From: Candidatus Hydrogenedentota bacterium
Lineage (GTDB): Bacteria; Hydrogenedentota; Hydrogenedentia; Hydrogenedentales; JAJRTN01
DNA length: 64,000 bases
Direction: 5' to 3'
NCBI GenBank assembly: GCA_024278275.1
Contig: JAJRTN010000002.1
Coordinates: 33,119-97,118 of the forward strand
A program made the translations under genes and the position numbers. Below the pieces are notes generated by a model. It had not been told where the DNA came from. It searched no databases and saw only the letters and a program-made list of their open reading frames with translations. Positions 26,923 to 36,610 of this stretch are shown here, in pieces; within the stretch, counting starts at the first letter, position 1, and each line of letters opens with the position of its first letter.

Positions 26923-27479
26923 TTTTTCGCCATTTCCTGCTGGACGTGAACGAAGTCAACACGTTTCTCATTGGGTGCGAGGAAACCCGTGAAGCCTTGC
27001 TGGTGGATTTGGGGGCCTGGGATCCCGCTATCGAGACCTGCCTCGCCGAACACGGACTGCAATTGGCCGCCATTTTCATCACCCACGATCACTACGATCA
27101 CACCGGCGGGCTACGGGAGGCCCTGGCCCGGTACCCGGTGCGGGTTTACAGCGGAAATGGTGCTGCCGGAGATGTGCCCGGAACGCGCATCGGACAGGAT
27201 GACACCCTCACCGTGGGCAATCTGGCGGGCCGAGTTGTCGCCACCCCCGGGCACACGCCCGAAGGGATAAGCCTGGTTCTGCCCGGCATGGTTTTTACCG
27301 GAGACGCGCTTTTCGCGGGTTCCGTGGGCGGAACCACTTCCGAAAGAAACGCGCGCCGGCAATTGGACGGCATACGGGAGCATATCTTCACGCTGCCGGA
27401 TGACTATGAGATTCATCCCGGCCACGGACCCGGAAGCACCGTGGTCATCGAACGAAGCGCCAACCCCTTCTTCTGCTGA
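26919..27479 (+). CDS. Metallo-beta-lactamase-fold hydrolase (glyoxalase II-like)
   Basis: 186-residue metallohydrolase. Metal ligands are all present: H56-x-H58-x-D60-H61 in THDHYDHTGG, His in TPGHTPEG, Asp in FTGDALF and the last His in IHPGHGPGST. These match the glyoxalase II/small MBL hydrolase pattern, with a two-metal site that hydrolyses thioesters or similar bonds. The length fits the short glyoxalase-II-like subgroup, which lacks the long C-terminal domain. The start overlaps the pentapeptide stop (ATGA). The next gene is convergent, 18 bp away. Confidence 0.88.
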   Translation: MIFRHFLLDVNEVNTFLIGCEETREALLVDLGAWDPAIETCLAEHGLQLAAIFITHDHYDHTGGLREALARYPVRVYSGNGAAGDVPGTRIGQDDTLTVGNLAGRVVATPGHTPEGISLVLPGMVFTGDALFAGSVGGTTSERNARRQLDGIREHIFTLPDDYEIHPGHGPGSTVVIERSANPFFC

Positions 27480-27497
27480 GCTGTCGCTAAGAGGGGG

Positions 27498-28739
27498 TCA
27501 GGACCGCGTGGTGTCCGAAAGCCCGCGGTCTTCACCACGCAGATACCGCGCCGCGTGGGCCGCCCAGGGGCGCATCTCCAGGGCGCTCCAGATCATGAAG
27601 GCCATGATGGTGTTTTTCACCCAGGGGATATAGGGCCGCCATTCGGGAAAACTGGACGAACCGGTGATGAGTTTCAGGTTCAACAGGAGGATGAAAAGAA
27701 CCATGGCAATGAGGGCGAAGCGCGTGCGCGTGTAACGCAGTACACGCCCCTCTTCGATCCGCTTCCATACCCATGCCACGGCAACGACAAGCACCCAGAG
27801 TTCGAGGAGGCAAAGCCCACCGCCCACCGCGAGACACCGGAGCGGGCTTTCCGCGATCTGCTCTTTGGTCCACCAGGCATGGACGAACAGGTTCGCGTGG
27901 TGGATGGGGATGTAGTGCATCACCGTGCCCAGGAGGAGATTCCGGGAAAAAACGCCGATGAAGGGGAGGCAACGGAGGAGCAGGCCGGTTACCTGGCCCG
28001 CCATGTTGAAAACACAGTAGATCACCACGTTAAGGCCGCAATAGAAGAGCAGGTAGTTCGCTTCCCCCTTGACGAAATAGGTGAGGAGCACCTTGGGAAC
28101 GTTTTTGCGCGCGTGGACCGCGTACCAGACCGCGAAAAGGCACAAGGCAAGCCCCGACAGGAGCATGACGGACCGGGGAAGTCCCTTGTTCTGGACAAGC
28201 CAGGTAAGATAGCCAACGGTTACGACCAGGATCCACGGGAAGAGCACGAAAGATCCCCCATCGACGGCGGCATAGAGTTCACGGGAGAGGCGGCCGGGAT
28301 CCTGGTAGGCCAAGCAGAATCCGGCCACGGTCAACAGGGCGATCAGGACATCGCCATGGCGAACCGTCTTGAGGAACACAATGAGAAGGATTCGCGCCAG
28401 GGCCAGGAAGAGGAGGAATCGGAAGCAGAGCAAGGTCACGTCCTTGGGGGAGGAGAGGTAGAGCGTGTGAATCAGGGCGATGAAGAGGAAGATGATATTC
28501 TGCGTGGTATTAAGCGCGTGGTCTTTTTTCAGGGCGTAGATCAAGGTGAAACCGAACGCGAAAAAGAAGAACACCGGCGCCGTGTCGCAGAAACGCATGA
28601 TATAGTCGGCAACGCCCCCCGTTTTGGGAATGAAGCGGGAGAAATGGGCGATGGCCATCATGGCCAACGCCATGCCCCGGATAGCGTCCAGACCGGCATC
28701 CCGTGTTCTCTCTTTTCGTTTGCTTTCAACCAGACTCAT
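27498..28739 (-). CDS. Integral membrane acyltransferase-like protein
   Basis: 413 residues with about ten membrane helices. The N-terminus LDAIRGMALAMMAIAHFSRF has the R-G-x-A...H signature of the acyltransferase-3/DUF1624 (heparan-glucosaminide N-acetyltransferase-like) group. There the His and Arg face the acyl donor, and acyl groups pass across the inner membrane to sugars. A second histidine cluster (MHYIPIHHANLFVH) lies near residue 270-290. Start ATG 28739 (MSLVES) has AAGGA 5 nt upstream; the longer reading adds an unlikely N-terminus. It lies downstream of a LolA-like gene, 54 nt away on the same strand. The sugar or lipid acceptor is unknown. Confidence 0.7.
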   Translation of the reverse strand: MSLVESKRKERTRDAGLDAIRGMALAMMAIAHFSRFIPKTGGVADYIMRFCDTAPVFFFFAFGFTLIYALKKDHALNTTQNIIFLFIALIHTLYLSSPKDVTLLCFRFLLFLALARILLIVFLKTVRHGDVLIALLTVAGFCLAYQDPGRLSRELYAAVDGGSFVLFPWILVVTVGYLTWLVQNKGLPRSVMLLSGLALCLFAVWYAVHARKNVPKVLLTYFVKGEANYLLFYCGLNVVIYCVFNMAGQVTGLLLRCLPFIGVFSRNLLLGTVMHYIPIHHANLFVHAWWTKEQIAESPLRCLAVGGGLCLLELWVLVVAVAWVWKRIEEGRVLRYTRTRFALIAMVLFILLLNLKLITGSSSFPEWRPYIPWVKNTIMAFMIWSALEMRPWAAHAARYLRGEDRGLSDTTRS

Positions 28740-28793
28740 CTTTTTCCTTTTTGATATGGCATGGGTTGACGTCATCCCCCCGAAGCCGCACGT

Positions 28794-29528
28794 TCATTCA
28801 TTCCCGTTCGCCTCGACGTCGGCCCCCCGGGTTTCCGGTTCGGTTGGATCGCCGCCCACGGTGAAACGCGCGGGGTCGATCACTCCGCCCGCCCGCACGT
28901 CTTCACAAAGGATAATCACCCGTGGCGAAAGGTCCTGCCCGGCGTATATCTCCTGCTTCAACTGCAGGCCCGTGGCCTGGTCGATGTAGAAAATCCCCCG
29001 GGTAAACTGGAGGTTCGCGCCACGGGGCGTACCTTCAATCACGTAGACCGGCCGGTCTTCCACGCTATCTTCGCGCAGAAACTTCAGTTTCAGGTTCTTT
29101 TTCAAAACGCTCAACAGAGGCTCGCCGCCGGGGGGCGCGATGCCGCGGCCAATGTCCGGCGGTGCCACGCGGGCCTCGCGCCGCCCCATCATCTCGTTGA
29201 TCAGGTAAAGGCTCTTCCCGTCGTAAATGGCATCATGGCGGCTCTCCGTGCCGACGGGATCGGGGATCGTCATGGTCAAGGACTGGCGCCATTGCTCCAG
29301 ACCGTCGTCACGCAACACTTCGAGCGTGCCTTCGCCGGTCACTTGCAGCGCATTCGATCCGGCTTGAATCCTGGCGCTGATTCGGATCTTCGCACGGATG
29401 GTGGTCTGTTGCTCCCAGGCCTTGCCGATCTTTTCCTCCACATTGCGCAGGGATTCCGCCTGCACCGGAAACGCGCCGACTGTCACCAGCAAAAGGACCG
29501 TCAATAAAACGGGTCTCGCACTATTCAT
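28794..29528 (-). CDS. Secreted LolA-superfold-like protein
   Basis: 244 residues with a signal peptide (MNSARPVLLTVLLLVTVGAF, cut near VQAES). The mature protein is beta-rich and resembles the LolA/LolB fold: RAKIRISARI strands, DGKSLYLINEMMG, RPVYVIEGTPRG and GIFYIDQATGLQLKQEIY. It likely binds a lipid or acyl group in the periplasm. Start ATG 29528 overlaps the stop of the FAD/Fe-S oxidase gene (ATGA), so the two are coupled. The C-terminal tail is charged and probably disordered. It differs from the partial LolA-like gene at the window start in sequence and context. Confidence 0.7.
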   Translation of the reverse strand: MNSARPVLLTVLLLVTVGAFPVQAESLRNVEEKIGKAWEQQTTIRAKIRISARIQAGSNALQVTGEGTLEVLRDDGLEQWRQSLTMTIPDPVGTESRHDAIYDGKSLYLINEMMGRREARVAPPDIGRGIAPPGGEPLLSVLKKNLKLKFLREDSVEDRPVYVIEGTPRGANLQFTRGIFYIDQATGLQLKQEIYAGQDLSPRVIILCEDVRAGGVIDPARFTVGGDPTEPETRGADVEANGNE

Positions 29529-32374
29529 GGCATGTCTCCCACGTCCTCGGTCAATACACCGGCCAGCAGTTCCGCCATGTGCAGGGGCTTGAAGTCGGTC
29601 AGATGTTCTATCTGGTGGCGGCAGCTTGTGCCCGACGCGATCACGTGGGTGCCGGGGTCCAGGGCATTGAGTTGATCCACCAGTTCCCGCCCCACTTTCA
29701 CCGACAGGTCGTACTTCTTGTCCATTTGACCGAAGGCCCCCGCCATGCCGCAGCAGCCGGTTTTCAACAGTTGCACGTCGTTCTTGGGGATCATGCCGGC
29801 CAGTTGGGGCATCCGCTCCGGCTTGGTCAATGCTTTGGCGTGACAGTGGGCATGGATGGCGGTGGCACGATTCATGGACGTGAAGGACAGGGCTTCCGGT
29901 TCTTTCTCCAGCAGATTCACCATGAAGTCTTCGAAGGTGAAGCAACGCCCGGCCACCGCTTCCGCGCCCTCCACACGCAGCTCGGCGTAGTCCTGCTTGA
30001 ACATGGAGAAACACGACGGCTCCAGGAATATGATCGGGGCCTTGCCGTCGCGGAACACGCGCATATTGGTCTTCGCGAAACGTTCCACCACGTCGAGCCG
30101 CCCCATGCTGAAAGCGGGACGGCCACAGCAGGCACGCCCTTCCGGCAGAACCACCTCGAAACCGGCGGCTTCCAGCACCCGCACGGCGGCGCGGCCGATA
30201 TTGGGCTCGTAATGGCGCACGTAGCAATCGTCCCACAGAATGACACGGCCCCGCGTGGCGGGTTTGTCCGGCGCCATGCGCTTCCTGAACCACCTGTCGA
30301 AGCGCTGCCGCGCGTAGAGGGGCATGGAGCGTTTCATGGAAAAACCGCAGGTTAACTGCATGATCTTGCGCACGGGCCAGAACTCAAGGAAAAAGTTGGT
30401 GACCCGCGGGGCCATGGAAGCCACCTTCGACACCAGGTCGAGACGGCTTACGAGCCGGGCATGAAGCGGGACGCCATGTTTCCGGAGTTTGGCGTACATC
30501 AGTTCCGTCTTCAGCAAGGTCATGTTAACGTTGGAAGGGCACTCGGAGGTGCATGCCTTGCAGGCGAGGCAATTGTCCAGGGCTTTCTCCAGGGATTCCG
30601 AGAGCAACGGCTCCCTTTCAAAATCGAGACGGCGCTCCAGTACGGCGCGGATGACGTTGGCGCGGCCTCTCGTCGCCATGATGTCCTCGCCCGTCACGCG
30701 ATACGTGGGACACATGGTGGGTTCATCTTTCCGGCAGCCGCCACAGCCGTTGCACTGCTCCAGGTTCCCGACGAAAGACGCGTCTTTTTCCACGAATCCC
30801 AGCACCGGGGCGAAAGGAAGCCGATCCAAGGCCCACCGTTCGCCCTGGCGCAGATCCCGGTCGATCCGGTAACGGCCGTCGGGAATGATCTTGCCCGGGT
30901 TCATCAGGCCGGAAGGGTCGAGCACGGCCTTCACCCGGCGCATGGCGTCGAGAAGCTCGGGACCGATCTGCCCCTCCATGAACTCGGTCCGGCCCAGGCC
31001 CACGCCATGTTCCCCGGCATAAGACCCGTTGAACCGAAGGCTGAGGGCGAAAACGCCTTCCGTGATATCCCGGTACTTGCCGATGTCCATCGTCTTGTGC
31101 AGGTCCAGGATGGGGCGCACGTGAAGCATGCCCGACGCAGCGTGGCCGTAGAAAGAACCCTTCACGCCAAGCGGCCCCAGCAGGTCCTGGAGCCCGCGCA
31201 CGTAGTCGGGCAGCTTCTCCGGCGGCACGGCGACATCCTCGATTCCGGCGACGGGCTTCGCCGGGCCGGCACGGCCGGTGAGCAGCGACAGACCGGCCTT
31301 GCGCAACCCCCAAACGGACGCCATTTCCCGGTCGTTCCTGCAGATATACTTTCTGAGGCCCAGGTTCTTTCGTTCCAGCGCGGCGAGCTTTTCCCGAACG
31401 TCGTCGTAAAACTCGACCAGCAGCACCGAGGTACAGGGTTTGTCGTCCAGTTCGAGCAAAGCCCGCACCGCTTCGAATTGAAGCTGGCCGCGGGTCTCGT
31501 CGAAACACACGTCGTCAATGTGTTCGATGGCGGCCGGTCCGAGGTCGGCCAGTTCCACCGTGGCCTGCATGGCCTCGCCGATGCTGTCGAAGAAAATGAG
31601 GCCCATGCCCTTCTCCCGGGGCAAGGGGACCAGCCCCACTTCCGCGCTGATAACGGCCCCAAGGGTGCCTTCGCTGCCACCGAAAAGACGGGCGAGATTG
31701 CCCTTTTCCTTGAGGTAGCGCCGGAAACCATAGCCCGGCCAGCGTTTGATGATGTTGTCATGAAAACGACGCCGCACCTCGGGCGCGCACGCTTCAAGGA
31801 TGTCTTCGATTTTCGCCCGCTCCTCGGCGAGATCGGCACTGCCGTTGCCGAGGGTCGCCACGCGTCCGTCGGACAGGGCCAGCTCGATTGCCCGTGTGTG
31901 GTCGATGGTGGTGCCGTAGAGGGGCGCCCGCGCGCCGGAGGAGTCGTTGGCGATCATTCCGCCGAGGGTCGCCCGCGAGCTGGTGGCCACATCGGGACCG
32001 AAGGTCAGGCCGTGGGGGCGAAGAAAAGCGTTGAGCTGATCCAGCACCACGCCCGCCCCGACGCGTACCGTGCGGGCTTCCACGTTGAGATCCGTGATGG
32101 CGCGATGGTGGAGCGAAAAATCCACCACCAGCCCCTCGCCAAGAGCACCCCCGGCCAGTCCCGTGCCCGCGCCACGGGCAATTACGGGGATTTTTTCCGC
32201 AATGGCGGCCTCAATCACCGAGGCGGTCTCTTGGGCGTTTTTTGGGAAGGCCACGGCTTGTGGCGTGACCTGGTGGATGGAGGCATCCGTCGCATAAAGT
32301 TGGCGCGTCATGTCATCGGCGCGTACTTCACAGGACGTGGCTTCGGCAAGTTTCTTCAGGATTTCATTGCTCAC
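29525..32374 (-). CDS. FAD-linked oxidase fused to Fe-S/CCG domains (YdiJ/GlcD-GlpC type)
   Basis: 949-residue fusion that oxidises a D-2-hydroxy acid such as D-lactate or D-2-hydroxyglutarate. The N-terminal FAD-binding PCMH domain has VIARGAGTGLAGGAL and LGGMIANDSSG; the FAD C-terminal domain has YAGEHGVGLGR. Then come two 4Fe-4S clusters (CNGCGGC...CP and CLACKACTSECP) and two CCG domains (ACCGRPAFS; GCCGMAGAFG) that pass electrons on, probably to the quinone pool or a partner. Start is GTG 32374 (VSNEILKK), with weak ribosome site GAAAGAA; no better start fits the family. It is divergent from the enolase-superfamily/symporter genes, so sugar-acid or hydroxy-acid breakdown is a common theme. 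Confidence 0.87.
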   Translation of the reverse strand: MSNEILKKLAEATSCEVRADDMTRQLYATDASIHQVTPQAVAFPKNAQETASVIEAAIAEKIPVIARGAGTGLAGGALGEGLVVDFSLHHRAITDLNVEARTVRVGAGVVLDQLNAFLRPHGLTFGPDVATSSRATLGGMIANDSSGARAPLYGTTIDHTRAIELALSDGRVATLGNGSADLAEERAKIEDILEACAPEVRRRFHDNIIKRWPGYGFRRYLKEKGNLARLFGGSEGTLGAVISAEVGLVPLPREKGMGLIFFDSIGEAMQATVELADLGPAAIEHIDDVCFDETRGQLQFEAVRALLELDDKPCTSVLLVEFYDDVREKLAALERKNLGLRKYICRNDREMASVWGLRKAGLSLLTGRAGPAKPVAGIEDVAVPPEKLPDYVRGLQDLLGPLGVKGSFYGHAASGMLHVRPILDLHKTMDIGKYRDITEGVFALSLRFNGSYAGEHGVGLGRTEFMEGQIGPELLDAMRRVKAVLDPSGLMNPGKIIPDGRYRIDRDLRQGERWALDRLPFAPVLGFVEKDASFVGNLEQCNGCGGCRKDEPTMCPTYRVTGEDIMATRGRANVIRAVLERRLDFEREPLLSESLEKALDNCLACKACTSECPSNVNMTLLKTELMYAKLRKHGVPLHARLVSRLDLVSKVASMAPRVTNFFLEFWPVRKIMQLTCGFSMKRSMPLYARQRFDRWFRKRMAPDKPATRGRVILWDDCYVRHYEPNIGRAAVRVLEAAGFEVVLPEGRACCGRPAFSMGRLDVVERFAKTNMRVFRDGKAPIIFLEPSCFSMFKQDYAELRVEGAEAVAGRCFTFEDFMVNLLEKEPEALSFTSMNRATAIHAHCHAKALTKPERMPQLAGMIPKNDVQLLKTGCCGMAGAFGQMDKKYDLSVKVGRELVDQLNALDPGTHVIASGTSCRHQIEHLTDFKPLHMAELLAGVLTEDVGDMP

Positions 32375-32630
32375 GGGCTGTTCTTTCAGGTAGTTTGGCG
32401 GGAAGCGTTCACGGGGAATACCGTGGCACGGATGACTTCCGAATGTGGTACAGCCGCCCCGGCCGTGCCACATGAGAAAAGAGCCGGTTCCCTGTACCTG
32501 CTCCTGTTTGTTTCCACTTTCGGGAACGGCAGCGGAGTGTCGTAAACGCTTACCTTTGACGGACCCACCGACGCGGGCATGAGTATACACAATTCTCGCC
32601 GCGCCCGGCGACATATGAAGGGAATTAACC

Positions 32631-33795
32631 ATGAAAATCACCGGTTATCGCACCCTCATCCTGGGTACCCCCTGGCGCAACTTGACCTACCTGATCCTTG
32701 AAACCGACGTGGGGGTTTCCGGCGTGGGCGAGGCCCGAGTGGTCGGCAAAACCCACACGGTCCTCGAATACCTTCGTGACAAGCAGGGCCATTTCATGGG
32801 TGCCGACGTGCATGACATCGAGACGCTCTACCAGCGGGTGACGCGCGATGATTTCGGCGTGGCGGGCGAAGTGGCCATGACCGGCCTCGCCCTGGTCGAG
32901 ATGGCCTGCTGGGACTGCATCGGCAAGGCCGCCGGGCTGCCGGTTTACCAGTTGGTCGGCGGCAAGGTGCGCGACCGTATCCCCGCCTACGCCAACGGGT
33001 GGTACCGGGTGGAGCGCATCGGAGGCCTTCTCCGCGGCGGCCCGGCGCGTGGTGGACCGGGGCTATACCGCCCTGAAGTTCGATCCCTTCGGCAATGGCG
33101 GCCTGGCACTAAGCCGTCCCGCCTTTCACCACGCCATCGGCCTCATCGAGGCGGTGCATGATGCTGTGGGGGAGGCCGCTCAATTGCTGATCGAGATGCA
33201 CGGCCGTTTTGCACCGCACCAGGCCATCGAAATCGCCCGGGCCGTGGAACGCTTCCAACCGGGCTGGCTCGAGGAGCCTTGCCGTCCCGACGACCTTGAC
33301 GCCCTCGCGTTGGTCGCCCGGCACACGCCGCTTCCCATCGCCACGGGGGAGCGCCTCTACAGCGCCAACGCCTACCGTGATTTGTTCGCGCGCCGGGCGT
33401 GCCACATCATTCAGCCGGACATCAACCAGTGCGGCGGGCTGCTGGAAGTGAAGAAGATCGCCGCCACCGCCGAGACCCATTCCATGATGGTGGCCCCCCA
33501 CAACGTGGGCGGCATCGTCTCCACCACGGCGGCCCTTCACCTTATGGCGGGTTTGCGCAACGGCTTCTTACTGGAGCACTTCAACGACTTTGTCGACGAA
33601 GACGTGAAACAGGTGGGCGCGCCCTATCCCGAGGTGGTGGACGGGCATTTCGCCCTGCCCGGGGGGCCCGGCTGGGGTATTGAACTCAACGAGGAATACA
33701 TTGCGGAGCATCCGCCGGTGACGGTGGACGGCGTCATCCAGGACCCGGGGCTGAACATGTTTGTCGATGGCGACTGGAACCGTCGGGGACGGTAG
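32631..33795 (+). pseudogene. Enolase-superfamily sugar-acid dehydratase, frameshifted
   Basis: The two frames together cover a full mandelate racemase/muconate lactonising enzyme of about 388 residues, as for D-galactonate-type dehydratases. Frame 1 (from ATG 32631, GAAGGG upstream) gives the N-terminal cap and PAYANGWYRVER. Near 33018 it must shift by +1 to SEAFSAAARRVVDRGYTALKFDPFG. The second frame keeps the catalytic parts: LKFDP, LLIEMHGRF, WLEEPC, TGERLYS, PDINQCGG, APHNVGG and LLEHFNDF. Either one base was inserted or two deleted. The second half could start at GTG 33049 but would lack the cap domain. The symporter gene follows after 217 bp, so this was probably an uptake and dehydration pathway for a sugar acid. 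Confidence 0.8.
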
Positions 33796-34012
33796 CGGGG
33801 GGATGGACGAACGCGGACGGACACCGACAAACACGGGCACCGACTGGGGCTGCGCCAGTCCGTGTACGTCCGTGTGTTCCCGCCCCTTGCGAAAGGCGGA
33901 TGGGTTGGGTAAACTCATCTCACCACGGGCGGGAGGTCAACGGGGACCGTTTCGTCCATAACCACCATCCCCGCTTTGTTCAACGGGGAATCACGTCAGC
34001 GGGAGGAAGCTC

Positions 34013-35593
34013 ATGGAAGGATCACTGCTCATCACCGAATGGGCGATGATTGGCGTGTTTGTCGTGGGGGTCGTTCTCTGGGGCATGCGCATGCACGGCA
34101 ACACCACCACCATGGAAGGGGCCTTCCTGGCGGGACGGCGTGTGCCGGGCATCATCGCTTCGTTTTCCACCGTGGCGACCAACCTCAACGCCAACGATTT
34201 CCTGGGATTGACCGGCGCGGTCTACGTGGTGGGCATTGTCATGGCCCACATCATTTTCAGCAACGGCATTGTCCTGGTGATTGTGGCGCTGCTGCTGATG
34301 CACCGGCTCCGGCGCTACAATGTCTATTCCCTGGGCGGCTGGCTCGAAAAACGCTACGCCCCGGCCGTGGGCAACGCCTACAGCATTATCTGGACCTTTG
34401 TCTGGATGCTCTTCAACCTGGGCCTGTACATCTACGGCGGGGCGCTGGTGCTGAACACCATGCTCGGTTGGAATCTCTACCTTTGCATCGTTGGTTTGTC
34501 CATTGTCGCCGCATTCTACACATTGGCCGGCGGGCTGGGCGCGGTGGTGGCGACTGACGTGCTGCAAATCTGTCTTATGTTCTTTCCGTTGGTCATCGTG
34601 GGCTACATGGCTCTCCACGATCCGTCCATCGGCGGGCTGGCGGGGCTGGCGGCCAAGCTCCCCGAGACGCACAACAACCTTTGGCCTGAAACGACCAAGT
34701 TCGGTTCCCTGCCCATCCTGCTTTTCGGCATGATCTTCATGGGGCTGAGCTACTGGTCGTGCGAGGCACAGGTGGTCCAGCGGCCCCTCTGCGCCAAGGA
34801 CCCGGAGGCCGCGTCCATCAGCTACATGGGCGCCGCCGTGTGGTACGCGCTTATCGTGCCTTTCGTCATCGTGGTGCCGGGCCTGTGCGCGGTGCTCCTT
34901 TTCCCGGATTTGGAAAAAGGCGACTACGCCATGCCCATGCTGGTACATCGGTACCTGCCCGCCGGTCTTTACGGCGTCGCCGTGGTGGGCCTCATTGCCG
35001 GTTTCCTGTCCAGCGCCGATTCGCAAATCAACGCTTTCTGCTCCATGTTCACCACCGATATCTACCGTAAGCTTCTTGTGAAAGGGCGTGGGGAGGAACA
35101 TTATGTGGGCGTATCCCGCGTGGCGGGCGTCGTGTTCACCCTCGCCGCCATCGGCACGGCGTGGATCGTGAGCCGGAACTCCGACGGCATGTTCCTCTTC
35201 GCCGTGTCCGTGCTGGCCACGATCATGCCGCCCTTTGGGGCCATCTCGCTCCTGGGCGTACTGTGGCACCGGGCCACCGCACGCGGGGCTATCGCCGGAT
35301 TGGCCATTGGAGGCTGCACCGCCGTGGGGTTGGTGTTTGTGGCTCAGAAGGGCTACCTGGCCGACATTGCCTCGGATGATCTTTATTTCCGCACCATCAT
35401 CACGTTTACCGTGACCGCGTTCATCACCGTCATCGTGAGTATGGTGGATCACGCTCCCCCGGAGCGGGAAATACCCGAGGGCGACGAGCGTTTGCTGGGT
35501 TCCTCGCCGCGGGTACTGCGCTTCGGCGCCGCCATGCTCTGCGTAACCGTTCTTGTGTACTTGTTCTGGACATACTACTTCCATGGCGCATAG
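34013..35593 (+). CDS. Sodium:solute symporter (SSS family)
   Basis: 526-residue SSS transporter with 13-14 predicted helices. Typical features are the N-terminal FLAGRRVPGIIASFSTVATN (sodium site region), GLSYWSCEAQVVQRPLCAKD in the central helix and loop, and VGLIAGFLSSADSQINAFCS. It brings a sugar, sugar acid or related solute into the cell with Na+. GGGAGG lies 6-8 nt before ATG 34013. It is downstream of the broken dehydratase gene and just upstream of a 76-residue membrane protein gene (12-nt gap), which is probably cotranscribed. It ends in TAG. Confidence 0.9.
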   Translation: MEGSLLITEWAMIGVFVVGVVLWGMRMHGNTTTMEGAFLAGRRVPGIIASFSTVATNLNANDFLGLTGAVYVVGIVMAHIIFSNGIVLVIVALLLMHRLRRYNVYSLGGWLEKRYAPAVGNAYSIIWTFVWMLFNLGLYIYGGALVLNTMLGWNLYLCIVGLSIVAAFYTLAGGLGAVVATDVLQICLMFFPLVIVGYMALHDPSIGGLAGLAAKLPETHNNLWPETTKFGSLPILLFGMIFMGLSYWSCEAQVVQRPLCAKDPEAASISYMGAAVWYALIVPFVIVVPGLCAVLLFPDLEKGDYAMPMLVHRYLPAGLYGVAVVGLIAGFLSSADSQINAFCSMFTTDIYRKLLVKGRGEEHYVGVSRVAGVVFTLAAIGTAWIVSRNSDGMFLFAVSVLATIMPPFGAISLLGVLWHRATARGAIAGLAIGGCTAVGLVFVAQKGYLADIASDDLYFRTIITFTVTAFITVIVSMVDHAPPEREIPEGDERLLGSSPRVLRFGAAMLCVTVLVYLFWTYYFHGA

Positions 35594-35605
35594 GGGATTG
35601 ATGTT

Positions 35606-35836
35606 GTGACGGATTCAAAAAGGAACAAAGGCCTCGGGTTGGGGCTGCTGAATGGCGCGGTCCTCCTGCTTATCGGGGCGCTGGTGCTGATCACGCCGCT
35701 GCTCCCCGGCATCGTGCTCACGGCGCAACAACGCATGTTGGACAATGTGGCGGGGGGCCTGCTGTTGGGCGTGGGCGTGCTTCTTCTGATGCTGCATTTC
35801 GCCGGCCGGAAGACGGGGCGCCACGATAGCGAATAG
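35606..35836 (+). CDS. Small two-helix membrane protein, unknown function
   Basis: 76 residues from GTG 35606 with GGGGA 8 nt upstream. A charged N-terminus (MTDSKRNKG) precedes two hydrophobic helices (about 11-36 and 47-66), and the C-terminus is basic and polar. It starts 12 nt after the symporter stop, so it may be an accessory subunit. I do not recognise a family. Confidence 0.55.
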   Translation: MTDSKRNKGLGLGLLNGAVLLLIGALVLITPLLPGIVLTAQQRMLDNVAGGLLLGVGVLLLMLHFAGRKTGRHDSE

Positions 35837-35968
35837 CGCCGCCGGCGGGACCCGGCGGCTCCATCCCATTGTCGCCGTTTATCCCGTTGTCCCGTCTGCT
35901 TGACAGACCTGCCCCGTTGGGGTATCTTGGCCTTGGGCGAAAAGGCACGAAGGGAAGGAACGCACGCC

Positions 35969-36244
35969 ATGGAGCAGTCCACGCACGATTGTCGCCGGTG
36001 TGGCAAGTCCTATGTGGTGGGTCCCGCCGACCACGACGAGGACCGGGAGCAGTTTTGCTTCGAGTGCCGACGCGAGCGCCGCGAGCACGGCCGGGTGGAA
36101 ACCGTGCGCCGCGATTGTATGAACTGTTTCGGAACGGGTTCCATCATGGGCGCGGACTGCACCGTTTGCGATGGAAGCGGTTCGGTGGAGGAGTCCGTCG
36201 TTCAACTGCCCGAAATGGGTCCTGGCGGCAAGTGGATCCTCTGA
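35969..36244 (+). CDS. Zinc-ribbon protein with DnaJ-type CxxCxGxG pair
   Basis: 91 residues, ATG 35969 with AAGGA upstream. The N-terminal ribbon is C8-x2-C11 and C30-x2-C33 (zinc-ribbon-like, CRRCGKSY / CFEC). The C-terminal half has two motifs C50-MN-C53-FGTG and C64-TV-C67-DGSG that copy the zinc-binding CxxCxGxG repeats of DnaJ, but as one pair only and without a J domain. It may be a zinc-dependent binding or thiol protein; the function is unknown. Neither neighbour gives a clue. Confidence 0.65.
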   Translation: MEQSTHDCRRCGKSYVVGPADHDEDREQFCFECRRERREHGRVETVRRDCMNCFGTGSIMGADCTVCDGSGSVEESVVQLPEMGPGGKWIL

Positions 36245-36341
36245 GACGGTCATCCCGTATCGCGGACGTTTCGCCCCCCTTGGACATGGGCCCCCAAACC
36301 GGTGTCGCTAATAATACCGGTTGGGGCGTTGGTGCGTTCCA

Positions 36342-36431
36342 AAACCGTCATCCCCGCGAACGCAGGGCTCCATGGCAGGGTAACCCCTGAACCTTTCCCG
36401 TGGATTCCCGCGTTCGCGGGAATGACGGTTT
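36342..36431. repeat. Dispersed ~90-bp inverted-repeat element, best copy
   Basis: Arms of 22 bp (AAACCGTCATCCCCGCGAAC at left, its complement at right) with one mismatch surround CTCCATGGCAGGG...CTGAACCTTTCCCGTGGA. Related copies lie at 25494, 41748 and 59375. The rest of the 36245-36644 gap shows no gene. Confidence 0.8.
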
Positions 36432-36610
36432 GGTCGTGAGCGCTGGTCCGTGAGCGGGCGAAGCGATCACATGGAAAGAATCCATATCACGAGCCCCGAA
36501 AAGGCACATAGCGACCCGGCACCTTTCCACAACGTTCTTGGCGGAAACGGTTTTCGGAAAATCACACCCTTACCCGGTTGGGCTCAGAAAGCCGGAGTAT
36601 CCATGAAGAA

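Noticed and set aside
32556..32589. TTGACG/TATACA as promoter of the enolase-superfamily gene
   Set aside because: Spacer is 22 bp, too long for a sigma-70 promoter.
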